Shown here piece after piece: positions 1-7,504 of a DNA stretch of 35,241 nt (the stretch's first letter is position 1; the number at the start of each line of letters is the position of its first letter). The notes under the pieces were generated by a model. The model made no database searches, was not told the origin of the DNA, and was given only the letters and a program-made list of their open reading frames with translations. The translations under genes were made by a program, and so were the position numbers. This stretch comes from Chromatiales bacterium (lineage in GTDB: Bacteria > Pseudomonadota > Gammaproteobacteria > Chromatiales > Chromatiaceae), in the NCBI GenBank assembly GCA_030145485.1, contig JAQYVP010000019.1, forward strand, positions 1 through 35,241, given 5' to 3'.

Positions 1-12
1 GCAATGACCCGA

Positions 13-215
13 CTAGACTCCTTGAGTGGCCAACATCTTTACAAATGAGTTGAATTTCAAAAATAACTCTCGCCAAGGCGCTAAGCTCGCCAAGAAAAAC
101 CTTTGCGATCTTGGCCTACATGGATGTAGGTCAGGGGCGTAAGCAGGACGCGGAAGCTTTGCGAGAGAAAAAGATCTTTTTCATGCCTTGTCAGTCTGAG
201 ACTTTGTCTCGCTAG
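13..215 (-). repeat. Family A intergenic repeat, copy A1 (MITE-like)
   Basis: This element is about 203 bp long and is bounded by CTAG at both ends. It has outer flanks and a palindromic core (67-167) delimited by CTCTCGC and GCGAGAG. The core contains a CCTACATGGATGTAGG near-palindrome. Read on the minus strand it matches copy A3 (7123-7333) in both flanks and core orientation. It fills the space downstream of mltD and has no credible coding capacity. Confidence 0.85.
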
Positions 216-229
216 ATTTCTGCCAACTT

Positions 230-1771
230 TTATGGAATCTTCAGCGTCTGCCCCATTTTCAGGCTGGTCGAATTGCCCATGGCATTTTTCTTTTGAATGG
301 CGTTGACGCTAGTGTTGTATTTCAGTGAGATCCCATAGAGTGATTCACCTGGTTTGACCTTGTGGCTGCGTACTTTTTTAGGTGACTTTTTAGACGATTT
401 CCCTGAACTGCTTTTTTTACTGCTGCTCTTTGCGCCGCTGATCTTCAGCTTCTGACCAATACGCACACTGCTGCTTTTGAGCTTGTTGTCCTTTCTGATT
501 TGAGCGCTGCTGGTCCCGAATTTGCTCGCAATACCGGAAAGCGTATCACCACTCTTCACTGTATAAGTGGTTGTGCGTTTTTTGGAAGCAGAACGTTTTT
601 TAGAGGATGACGACTTCTTTGTTGTCTTGATCCTGAGCTTCTGCCCAATACGCACGGTATTGCTCTTGAGCTTGTTGCTGCTTTTGATCGACGAGGCGGA
701 AACACCATATTTGCGTGCAATGCCGGAGAGAGTCTCACCCTTTTTCACGCGATGCGTCACCGTTCGGCTGGTTGATTTCTTATGGACGACCTTCCGTTCT
801 ACGGCCCTGATATCCTTTCTCAGGTTCTTGAAAAAGCTGTCTGTGTTGACAGTTTTTGCAGACAATAGAGCCTTTCTTACTTCCTTGCTCTTATTAATTG
901 GCATGATGATACGGTTGATTCTCCTCGGCACCGTGACCTGTCTGATGTAGCGCGCATTCAAATGGCTGAACTGGGTTGGATCGAGGCGGGCTGCACGCGC
1001 GACTTCCCGCAAGTTGACTGCTCTACCGACAGTCGCCGTCGCAAGCACCTTGACCGCTGGAATCGGCTGCAGTTTGAGGTTGTATTTTTTGGGTTTCTTG
1101 ATCATTCTGGCGAGCGCCAGCAGGCGTGGAACATAGTGAGTCGTCTCTTTACGCACACTCAGAGACCAGAAGTTAGTCGGCAGTCCTCTGCGTCTATTCG
1201 CCTTTCTGGCGCGCATCATGGTTCCCTGGCCACCATTGTAGGAGGCGATTGCCAGTTCCCAGTCACCCTTGAAGAGCCTGCCCAGGTAGGCAAGGTAATC
1301 GAGAGCCGCATCGGTGGCCAGCAGCGGATCACGCCGTTTGTCTTCGAGGTGACTGCGGGTCAGTCCATACTCCCTGCCGGTGCTCTTGATAAATTGCCAT
1401 AACCCGGAAGCGCCCGTCGGAGAGGTGGCCTGGTTGCGATAGGTGCTCTCGATAGCGGGAATCAGAGCCAGTTCCAGTGGCATGCCGCGTTGCTTCAGCT
1501 TGGTCATGATCAAATAGAGATAGGGACGGGCATTGCGCTGCATTTTTACAAGAAAACCCGGGTATTTTCTGAAGTGAGCCAGTTGCTTCTGAACCTGCGC
1601 CTCTCCATTGCGCGGAACCTTCATCTTCATGCCCTTGCCAAGCGTTACCCACAAGTCTCCGCGACCCTTGATATTATCAAACATCCCTCCCATACGATTT
1701 TGCTGGCTACAGGCATTTAGCAGCAACAGGGTGACAAGTGCGATGGGAACAATGAGGCGCAGTTTTAACAC
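230..1771 (-). CDS. mltD: Membrane-bound lytic murein transglycosylase D (MltD)
   Basis: This is a periplasmic lipoprotein that cleaves the MurNAc-GlcNAc bond of peptidoglycan to leave 1,6-anhydro ends. A lipoprotein signal ends in the lipobox LNAC with Cys21. The Slt/goose-lysozyme-like domain covers about residues 90-220; catalytic Glu108 sits in IPAIESTY, followed by the GASGLWQF and ASYNGG motifs. Three LysM repeats follow (about 339-381, 402-444 and 469-512), separated by Ser/Lys-rich linkers. At 513 aa it has one more LysM than the two of E. coli MltD. The start is GTG at 1771, which places the signal peptide correctly. It is divergent from the methyltransferase gene. In E. coli mltD neighbours gloB, yafS, rnhA and dnaQ; here the synteny is kept but gloB is missing. 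The identification is secure. Confidence 0.95.
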   Translation of the reverse strand: MLKLRLIVPIALVTLLLLNACSQQNRMGGMFDNIKGRGDLWVTLGKGMKMKVPRNGEAQVQKQLAHFRKYPGFLVKMQRNARPYLYLIMTKLKQRGMPLELALIPAIESTYRNQATSPTGASGLWQFIKSTGREYGLTRSHLEDKRRDPLLATDAALDYLAYLGRLFKGDWELAIASYNGGQGTMMRARKANRRRGLPTNFWSLSVRKETTHYVPRLLALARMIKKPKKYNLKLQPIPAVKVLATATVGRAVNLREVARAARLDPTQFSHLNARYIRQVTVPRRINRIIMPINKSKEVRKALLSAKTVNTDSFFKNLRKDIRAVERKVVHKKSTSRTVTHRVKKGETLSGIARKYGVSASSIKSSNKLKSNTVRIGQKLRIKTTKKSSSSKKRSASKKRTTTYTVKSGDTLSGIASKFGTSSAQIRKDNKLKSSSVRIGQKLKISGAKSSSKKSSSGKSSKKSPKKVRSHKVKPGESLYGISLKYNTSVNAIQKKNAMGNSTSLKMGQTLKIP

Positions 1772-1854
1772 AGTTATGGATGTCCGTAATGAGCAGGGAT
1801 GGCGATGGCAATCGGGCTGATGTTGATCTATCTCGTTGTTGCGGAGATTTATTT

Positions 1855-2697
1855 GTGATTGTCAGCAGAATGGCGGAAACTATACGCGAAAATCAGTCGA
1901 CCATCCAGCAATCTGACAATGATCATTTTATGAATCACCATCCGGCAGAAAAAGTGGCAAGTGATGCCTGGTTTGAGACGCTTTATGGCGACTATATCGT
2001 CAATGCTGAAGCCGAATTGCTGAAACTGTGGTTGAAGCAACTGTTTGGTTACCGTATGGTTCTGTTGGGCGCGCGCCTGCCGGTGTGGGATGCGTGCACC
2101 CGGGAGGGCCATATTCGCCAGCGCATCTGGATCAACCGTACTCATGCGCAGGACCAGATGCGTTGCGATATTCTCAGCAGCATGTCGGCGCTGCCGGTGC
2201 ACAGCGATTGTGTCGACCTGGTGATACTGTTTCACGCCCTGGACAGCGCGGAAGATCCGCGCAGATTGATTCGCGAAGTTGAACGTATATTGATTCCCGA
2301 AGGGCGGGTTATTATCTTTGGGTTCAATCCATATAGTCTGCTTGGCGTATGGCGCATGTTGGGACGACGTCACTCCTCTAAAGAGATGGGGGCCCATCTC
2401 AAAGTTGGTTGCCGCCAGCTCAACGAGTGGTTGTCACTGCTGGGAATGGAGATTGAAGAGAAAAACTATTTTTCCTTTCGACCACCTGTACAAAAACAGG
2501 CAACACTGGAAAAAATGGCTTTTATGGAGGCTGCCGGTCAAAAGCTGTGGCCTTCATCAGGTGGAGTCTATGCCATACAGGCTGTCAAAAAGGTTGCAAC
2601 CCTGACACCGTTCAGGCCATCATTTCAGTGGTACAGAAGGTTTTCGACGAACGGTGTAGCAGCTCCTACGACACGCGGAATGCATGATGACAGTTGA
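1855..2697 (+). CDS. YafS-like class I SAM-dependent methyltransferase
   Basis: This is a Methyltransf_11-type protein, related by position and sequence style to E. coli YafS; its substrate is unknown. The visible methyltransferase core runs from a degenerate motif I region (MVLLGARLP) to the post-motif [30 protein letters not shown], the usual 'D-V-hhhhHhLEH..dp...l.E..RvL.pGG' segment, followed by an [10 protein letters not shown] stretch seen in this subgroup. The open frame extends up to 1780. GTG at 1855 has a good GGAG eight bases upstream, and ATG codons at 1870 and 1930 are alternatives; 1930 gives a length closest to YafS. Its end overlaps rnhA by 14 nt, implying co-transcription and probably translational coupling. 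Family call is firm, function is not. Confidence 0.85.
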   Translation: MIVSRMAETIRENQSTIQQSDNDHFMNHHPAEKVASDAWFETLYGDYIVNAEAELLKLWLKQLFGYRMVLLGARLPVWDACTREGHIRQRIWINRTHAQDQMRCDILSSMSALPVHSDCVDLVILFHALDSAEDPRRLIREVERILIPEGRVIIFGFNPYSLLGVWRMLGRRHSSKEMGAHLKVGCRQLNEWLSLLGMEIEEKNYFSFRPPVQKQATLEKMAFMEAAGQKLWPSSGGVYAIQAVKKVATLTPFRPSFQWYRRFSTNGVAAPTTRGMHDDS

Positions 2698-3115
2698 AAT
2701 ATATACAGACGGCGCCTGCCGGGGCAATCCCGGGCCAGGTGGTTGGGGAGCCATTCTGCGCTATGGCGAGCATGAGAAAGAGCTCTTTGGCGGGGAGCAA
2801 GAGACAACAAACAATCGCATGGAGATGACTGCGGTGATCAGAGCACTGGAAAATTTAAAGCGCGAATGTAAAGTGACAGTGACAACTGACTCCATGTATG
2901 TCAAACAGGGAATTACCCTGTGGATCGACAACTGGAAACGCAGAGGCTGGAAAAAAGCCGATAAGTCACCTGTAAAAAATGTTGACCTGTGGAAACAGCT
3001 TGACCAGCTGGTTAGCGAGCATCAGGTTGAATGGCAATGGGTCAAGGGACACTCCGGACATGCTGAGAATGAACGCGCCGATGAGTTGGCAAACAAAGGG
3101 ATTGATGAATTATGA
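2684..3115 (+). CDS. rnhA: Ribonuclease HI
   Basis: This cytoplasmic endonuclease cuts the RNA strand of RNA:DNA hybrids, acting in Okazaki primer and R-loop removal. At 143 aa it is within the normal bacterial range. All four acidic metal ligands are visible: Asp9 (IYTDGAC), Glu47 (NRMEMTA), Asp69 (TTDSMYV) and Asp133 (ERADELA), plus the assisting His123 in KGHSGH. The handle region (residues 80-100, rich in Lys, Arg and Trp) is present. The start is one of two tandem ATGs (2684 or 2687) inside the 3' end of the methyltransferase gene. dnaQ follows downstream, as in enterobacteria, but family A repeat copy A2 separates them. Confidence 0.96.
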   Translation: MMTVEIYTDGACRGNPGPGGWGAILRYGEHEKELFGGEQETTNNRMEMTAVIRALENLKRECKVTVTTDSMYVKQGITLWIDNWKRRGWKKADKSPVKNVDLWKQLDQLVSEHQVEWQWVKGHSGHAENERADELANKGIDEL

Positions 3116-3324
3116 CTAGCGAGACCGTGTCTCAGACTGACAAAGCATGAAAAAAAATTTCTCTCGCTAAGACGCCAAGTTCGCCAAGAAAAACCTTTGC
3201 GGTCTTGGCCTACATGGATGTAGGTCAGGGGCGTTAGCAGGACGCGGAAGCTTTGCGTTCTTAGCGAGAGATTCTTTTAAAACTTGACTCATTTGCAAGC
3301 ATTTTAGTGAATCAAGGATTCTAG
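3116..3324 (+). repeat. Family A intergenic repeat, copy A2 (core inverted)
   Basis: This element is 209 bp with CTAG at both ends and begins directly at the rnhA stop codon. The outer flanks (3116-3160 and 3271-3324) match those of copies A1 (reverse complement) and A3 in the same orientation. The core (3161-3270, CTCTCGC to GCGAGAG) runs the opposite way: ccaagaaaaacctttgcg lies on the left here and its complement lies on the right in A1 and A3. The element probably separates rnhA and dnaQ transcription. Confidence 0.85.
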
Positions 3325-3337
3325 AGAAGAGTGAAAT

Positions 3338-4042
3338 ATGCGTCAAATAATCCTTGATACGGAAACCACCGGCCTGGAGACCCAGCAGGATCATCGTATT
3401 ATCGAGATCGGCTGTGTCGAGATGATTGATCGCAGCCTCACGGGAAACAATTTCCATCAGTATCTGCAGCCGGATCGACAAATCGATGCCGGCGCCATCT
3501 CCGTGCATGGCATCACTAATGAGTTTCTGCAGGATAAACCGCGTTTTGCAGACATCGTCGATGATCTGATCAGCTATCTGCGTGGCGCCGAGCTGGTTAT
3601 TCACAACGCCCCCTTTGACGTGGGTTTTTTGAATCATGAACTGAAGCGCCTGCAGCAGCAAAAACCGCTCATTGAAGAGATCTCCAGCATCGTCGATACC
3701 CTGGTGATGGCGAGGAAGAAGCATCCGGGCAAACGCAACAGCCTCGATGCATTATGTGATCGCTACGCAATTGATAACAGCCGTCGCGACAAACATGGCG
3801 CACTGCTGGATGCCGAGATCCTTTCGGAAGTCTACCTGGTCATGACCGGAGGCCAGGAGAGTCTGTTGCTCGACGGAGATGATGCTGAAGCGGGCGCCGG
3901 CAATCAGCCCAGAAGCATCGATATCGCGGGTGATCCTGTGCTGATGCAGGTCAGTGAGGATGCTCTACAGGCGCATGAGAAGTATCTGCATCATCTACAG
4001 AAACAGTCAGACGGCAACTGTGTGTGGTTGAAGAGTGGATAG
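3338..4042 (+). CDS. dnaQ: DNA polymerase III epsilon subunit, proofreading exonuclease
   Basis: This is the 3'-5' proofreading exonuclease of the replicative polymerase core, expected to bind the alpha subunit DnaE and theta or its equivalent. It is 234 aa. All DEDDh residues are in place: Asp7 and Glu9 in LDTETTGLE (Exo I), Asp94 in HNAPFDVGFL (Exo II), and His153 with Asp158 in DKHGALLDAE (Exo III). The GKRNSLDALCDRY segment before Exo III is typical of DnaQ rather than of generic DEDDh proteins. The C-terminal ~55 residues form the expected flexible linker and alpha-binding tail. ATG 3338 has an AGAAGAG-like ribosome site. The stop is followed at once by a TTTTAAG heptamer array. Confidence 0.95.
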   Translation: MRQIILDTETTGLETQQDHRIIEIGCVEMIDRSLTGNNFHQYLQPDRQIDAGAISVHGITNEFLQDKPRFADIVDDLISYLRGAELVIHNAPFDVGFLNHELKRLQQQKPLIEEISSIVDTLVMARKKHPGKRNSLDALCDRYAIDNSRRDKHGALLDAEILSEVYLVMTGGQESLLLDGDDAEAGAGNQPRSIDIAGDPVLMQVSEDALQAHEKYLHHLQKQSDGNCVWLKSG

Positions 4043-4043
4043 G

Positions 4044-4070
4044 TTTTAAGTTTTAAGTTTTAGGTTTTGG
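4044..4070 (+). repeat. Heptamer array (TTTTAAG/TTTTAGG)
   Basis: There are about four head-to-tail 7-nt units: TTTTAAG, TTTTAAG, TTTTAGG and a partial TTTTGG, immediately after the dnaQ stop. Related arrays lie at 5080-5114 (opposite strand sense) and 12163-12195. Confidence 0.75.
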
Positions 4071-4073
4071 ATC

Positions 4074-4092
4074 GTAGGGTGTCAATAAGCTC
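4074..4092 (+). repeat. Family C end sequence (single, C1)
   Basis: GTAGGGTGTCAATAAG followed by CTCCGCGCGTTGCACC is a single half of the family C palindromic repeat. Paired ends of the same family occur at 10146/10370 and 32928/33034. No right partner is obvious before cysM. Confidence 0.6.
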
Positions 4093-4127
4093 CGCGCGTT
4101 GCACCGCTATTCACGAGTAAGTTATTG

Positions 4128-5015
4128 ATGCAGACAATCGAACAAACAATTGGAAATACCCCGCTGGTGCAGTTATCCCGGCTTGTTCCCAAGGGAGCGG
4201 GCAGGGTGCTGGTCAAACTCGAGGGCAACAACCCGGCAGGATCGGTCAAGGACCGGCCGGCGCTGTTCATGATTCGCGGCGCAGAGGAGCGTGGTGAGAT
4301 TCACAAAGGTGACCGTCTGCTGGAATCGACCAGCGGCAACACCGGTATTGCGCTGGCGATGGTGGCTGCGATCAGGGGTTATCGCATGACACTGATCATG
4401 CCCGAGAATATGAGCCTGGAGCGGCGCGCCATTATGAAAGCCTATGGCGCGGAGATTCTGCTGGTGAGCGAGGAGCAGGGTATGGAGGGGGCCAGGGATC
4501 TGGCTGAACAAATGGCCGCTGATGGTGAAGGAGTGCTGTTGAACCAGTTTGCCAACAGCGACAATCCACGCGCCCACTATGAGACTACCGGTCCGGAGAT
4601 CTGGCGTGACAGCAAAGCAGAGATTACGCATTTTGTCAGTGCCATGGGAACTACCGGCACCATCATGGGAACATCCCGTTATTTGAAAGAGGTCAATCCG
4701 CAGATCCTGGTTGTTGGTGTGCAGCCTGATGCAGATTCCAGCATTCCCGGTATTCGTCGCTGGTCACAGGAGTATCTGCCGACAATATTCGAGGCGTTTC
4801 GCGTCGATCGTGAACTCGATGTGAGTCAACAGCAGGCCGAGGAGATGACGCGCAGGCTAGCGGCGGAAGAGGGCATATTCGCAGGCGTCTCCTCCGGCGG
4901 GGCGGTGCATGCCGCAATCAGTGTCGCCATCGAAAATCCCACTGCCACAGTGGTAGTGATCATCTGCGACCGTGGCGACCGCTATCTCTCAACCGGTGTG
5001 TTTCCCGCAGAATGA
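4128..5015 (+). CDS. cysM: Cysteine synthase B (O-acetylserine sulfhydrylase B)
   Basis: This PLP enzyme condenses O-acetylserine with sulfide, or with thiosulfate in the CysM type, to form cysteine or S-sulfocysteine. The PLP lysine is Lys41 in AGSVKDRPA. The phosphate- and substrate-binding loop STSGNTG follows at about 67-73, and GVSSGGAV near the C-terminus completes the cofactor site. IEQTIGNTPLVQL at the N-terminus is the family hallmark. At 295 aa, and lacking the longer CysK C-terminus, it fits CysM better than CysK. The frame opens at a TTG (4125) directly before ATG 4128, which is preferred. The gene is flanked by heptamer arrays in opposite orientation. Confidence 0.92.
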   Translation: MQTIEQTIGNTPLVQLSRLVPKGAGRVLVKLEGNNPAGSVKDRPALFMIRGAEERGEIHKGDRLLESTSGNTGIALAMVAAIRGYRMTLIMPENMSLERRAIMKAYGAEILLVSEEQGMEGARDLAEQMAADGEGVLLNQFANSDNPRAHYETTGPEIWRDSKAEITHFVSAMGTTGTIMGTSRYLKEVNPQILVVGVQPDADSSIPGIRRWSQEYLPTIFEAFRVDRELDVSQQQAEEMTRRLAAEEGIFAGVSSGGAVHAAISVAIENPTATVVVIICDRGDRYLSTGVFPAE

Positions 5016-5079
5016 AATCACAGCAGAATATTTTCCACAGATGCACACAGGTCAACACAGATTATCAGTGAGCATAAAA

Positions 5080-5114
5080 CCTAAAGCCTAAAACCTACAA
5101 CCTACAACCTAAAA
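5080..5114 (+). repeat. Heptamer array (CCTAAAA/CCTACAA)
   Basis: Five consecutive 7-nt units are visible: CCTAAAG, CCTAAAA, CCTACAA, CCTACAA and CCTAAAA. It is the reverse complement of the array before cysM. It ends nine bases before the ATG of the next gene and occupies the position where a ribosome-binding site would be expected. Confidence 0.8.
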
Positions 5115-5123
5115 CTTTCCCCC

Positions 5124-5777
5124 ATGAAGCTACTTTTTGTCAACCTCGAAACACTGCCTGATATTGACGGCGCACGGCGGATGTTCGAACTGCCGGCAGA
5201 GCTTCAGGAGAAAGATGTCGCCAAGGTGCTTTTTCATCAGCATGTCTCGACCCGGGGGCGTGAACAAATCTTTCTGCAGCCATGGCAGGCGCGCATAGCT
5301 GTTATCCGCGTGATCGCCATCAGCGATGTTAGAGCCAGGCTATTCAGCTTTGACATGCAGCAGAGTGAAGAGATGGAGTTGCTGCAGCAGCTGCACGACG
5401 TCCTGGACGACTCTTCCGACACCTTTTGCTGGGATCAGGGACGTGATCTCAATGCGTTGTTACACATTCGTTCCATGATCCATGAGTTGAAATTTGATGC
5501 CGCGCCACTGCGAACTGTTGAGCAACTTCTGCGTATGCAAACGGGTAGCAACTCGCTTGAAGCCATTGCAGCACGCTTCGGCCTGCAGGCCATGGCTATG
5601 CAGGGAGATGAACTCAGCTGGAAGCAGTATCGGCAGCAGGGAATCGAACCTCTGTGTCAGCGCTGCCAGACGAATGTCATTGCCACGGCTCATCTTGGTC
5701 TGCGTCACTTGTTGACTGCGGGTGAACTTGAACGGCAGCACTACAATCAAATCATGACTGCCTGTGGTGAACTCTAA
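5124..5777 (+). CDS. Predicted 3'-5' exonuclease-like protein (PolB-exo2 family), catalytically degenerate
   Basis: This 217-aa protein matches the layout of the 'predicted 3'-5' exonuclease related to PolB' family (PF10108). It has an N-terminal D-x-E-T-x-P-D-like motif, then DVAKVLF, a central NGR-x-F-D-like segment, SLEAIAARFGL, the 'S.W..Y..G.I..LC..C' stretch and a C-terminal T-D-V-like motif. Every catalytic aspartate I can align is asparagine: Asn7 (VNLETLPD), Asn110 (GRDLNALL) and Asn184 (CQTNVIAT); only Glu9 is kept. It is therefore probably not a nuclease and may be a structural or nucleic-acid-binding pseudoenzyme. Its TAA stop overlaps the rlmD ATG by 1 nt, so the two are translated together. 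No Shine-Dalgarno sequence is visible; a heptamer array sits there instead. The family call is by motif memory. Confidence 0.72.
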   Translation: MKLLFVNLETLPDIDGARRMFELPAELQEKDVAKVLFHQHVSTRGREQIFLQPWQARIAVIRVIAISDVRARLFSFDMQQSEEMELLQQLHDVLDDSSDTFCWDQGRDLNALLHIRSMIHELKFDAAPLRTVEQLLRMQTGSNSLEAIAARFGLQAMAMQGDELSWKQYRQQGIEPLCQRCQTNVIATAHLGLRHLLTAGELERQHYNQIMTACGEL

Positions 5778-7111
5778 TGGGCAGACGCAGGAGAGGCGGA
5801 AAAAAGCTTCCGCAAGGCAGTTTCGAGGCGCAAATAGAGTCTCTCAGCCATGATGGCCGCGGGGTCACGCATGTGTCTGGAAAAACCGTGTTTATCCATG
5901 GTGCTTTGCCTGGCGAAAAAGTGACTTTCAACTATTCCCGGGTGCAGCGTCGCTATGACGAGGGAGTTGTTGATGAAATTCTACAGGCCTCTTCGCAGCG
6001 GGTGAAACCGGGTTGCGAAAATTTTTCGGTGTGTGGTGGCTGTAGTTTGCAGCATCTGGGATCCGGGCATCAGATCACTTATAAACAGCAGACGCTGCTG
6101 GACGCCTTTGAACACATTGCCGGCATCGAAGCGCCAATAGTCATGCCACCTTTGATTTCCGAGCCATGGGGTTACCGCCGTAAAGCGCGCCTCGGTGTTA
6201 AATATGTCGCCAAAAAAGGCAAGGTGCTGATCGGTTTTCGTGAACGTGGCTCCTCATTCATCACCGTGATGCAGCGCTGTCCTGTACTGCATCCGCGCAT
6301 CGGCGAAAAACTGGGGGAGCTGGCCGAAGTGATTCAATCACTCAGTGTGCGTGACAAGCTACCGCAGATTGAAGTGGCGATGGGAGATGAAGCCATTATT
6401 CTCATTTTCAGGCTGCTGTCACCACTATCTGCTGAGGATGCTGAAACGCTCGGAAGCTATTGTCGTGGGCAAAACTGGCATTGCTATATCCAGGAGGGTG
6501 GGCCGCAGACAGTCACACCACTCGAAGGAGATGCAGTCACACTGAGCTATCAATTGCCGCAGCAGCAATTGCAGTTCGAATTCCTGCCGACGGATTTCAC
6601 CCAGGTCAATACGACCATCAACCGTCAGATGATCAACCAGGCGATGCAATGGCTGAAACCGCAGTCTGACGAAAACCTCCTCGATCTATTCTGTGGTCTG
6701 GGAAATTTCACCCTGCCGCTGGCGCAGCTCAGCAGCAGCGTCACCGGCATCGAGGGTGATGTGGCCCTGGTTGAACGTGCGTGGAAAAATGCGCACAACA
6801 ATGACATTACTAACGTTGATTTCCAGGTTGCCAATCTGTATGAGCCTGGTGATGATCAATCATGGATGCAGCAGCAGTATGATGCAGTGCTGCTCGATCC
6901 GCCCCGCAGCGGTGCCCAGGAGGTCATTGCATTGCTGCCTCGCCTTGGAGCGAGGCGAATCCTGTATGTCTCCTGCTATCCGGGAACACTCGCACGGGAT
7001 GCCGGGCTGCTGGTCAAGGAGCATGGCTACAAGCTGTTGCAGGCTGGCGTCATGGATATGTTTCCACATACAGCGCATGTCGAATCGATGGCGCTGTTTG
7101 AGCACAAGTGA
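5777..7111 (+). CDS. rlmD: 23S rRNA (uracil-1939-C5)-methyltransferase RlmD
   Basis: This protein methylates U1939 of 23S rRNA using SAM. A basic N-terminus (MGRRRRGGKK) leads into a TRAM RNA-binding domain (about 12-70). The 4Fe-4S ligands are Cys80, Cys86 and Cys89 (PGC-ENFSVCGGC) and Cys168 (MQRCPVL). The SAM domain has the motif DLFCGLGNFTLPLA and the DPPRSG segment, with nucleophile Cys400 (YVSCYPGTLARD) and general base Glu436 (HVESMALF). At 444 aa it is of normal length. The start ATG shares one base with the stop of the upstream gene (TAATG). The identification is secure; RlmC is excluded by length and by the TRAM domain. Confidence 0.95.
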   Translation: MGRRRRGGKKLPQGSFEAQIESLSHDGRGVTHVSGKTVFIHGALPGEKVTFNYSRVQRRYDEGVVDEILQASSQRVKPGCENFSVCGGCSLQHLGSGHQITYKQQTLLDAFEHIAGIEAPIVMPPLISEPWGYRRKARLGVKYVAKKGKVLIGFRERGSSFITVMQRCPVLHPRIGEKLGELAEVIQSLSVRDKLPQIEVAMGDEAIILIFRLLSPLSAEDAETLGSYCRGQNWHCYIQEGGPQTVTPLEGDAVTLSYQLPQQQLQFEFLPTDFTQVNTTINRQMINQAMQWLKPQSDENLLDLFCGLGNFTLPLAQLSSSVTGIEGDVALVERAWKNAHNNDITNVDFQVANLYEPGDDQSWMQQQYDAVLLDPPRSGAQEVIALLPRLGARRILYVSCYPGTLARDAGLLVKEHGYKLLQAGVMDMFPHTAHVESMALFEHK

Positions 7112-7122
7112 CACAGCAACTC

Positions 7123-7333
7123 CTAGCGAGACCAAGTCTCAGACTGACAAGGCGTGAAGAAAACATTTCCTCTCGCCAAGGCGCAAAGCTTCCGCGTCCT
7201 GCTTACGCCCCTGACCTACATCCATGTAGGCCAAGATCGCAAAGGTTTTTCTTGGCGTTCTTTGCGGCTTTGCGAGAGACATTTTTAGAATTTGACTCAT
7301 TTGTAAAGATGTTGGCCACTCAAGGATTACTAG
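7123..7333 (+). repeat. Family A intergenic repeat, copy A3
   Basis: This element is 211 bp with CTAG at each end and lies 11 bp after rlmD. The flanks match A2 in the same orientation. The core (7170-7278) matches A1 read in reverse and is inverted relative to A2. Apparent open frames across it only translate the repeat. Confidence 0.85.
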
Positions 7334-7384
7334 TTGTGAAAAAGGGGATTCACTTAAAGCAAGTAAAACGTATAATTTGAATTT

Positions 7385-7464
7385 GTGGGGGATAAGCGAT
7401 AACGCATCCACCATGGTTTCAGCGCATTGGTGGATGTGGCAAAAAAACGCCTTATCCACCCTAC
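7385..7464 (+). repeat. Palindromic repeat upstream of panB
   Basis: This is a nested inverted repeat. The outer arms are GTGGGGGATAAG at 7385 and CTTATCCACCCTAC ending at 7464. The inner arms are GCATCCACCA (7404-7413) and TGGTGGATG (7428-7436). It resembles the REP-like GTAGGGTGGATAAG elements common in gammaproteobacteria. With A3 it fills most of the 393-bp gap between rlmD and panB; no gene is seen in that gap. Confidence 0.75.
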
Positions 7465-7504
7465 GGATGTACTCTCAATAACACTCTGTAATAAGCATAT
7501 TCCT

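Noticed and set aside
3167-3724. 185-codon minus-strand frame covering repeat A2 and the start of dnaQ
   Set aside because: Half of it is repeat sequence (the same KLPRPA-x-APDLHPCRPR string appears in the A3 repeat) and half is antisense to dnaQ.
7108-7380. 90-codon frame after rlmD
   Set aside because: It translates the family A repeat only. The shared peptide with the A2 frame is due to DNA repetition, not protein homology.
7427-7504. N-terminal extension of panB (26 codons)
   Set aside because: It would translate part of a palindromic repeat. ATG 7505 matches the family N-terminus and length.
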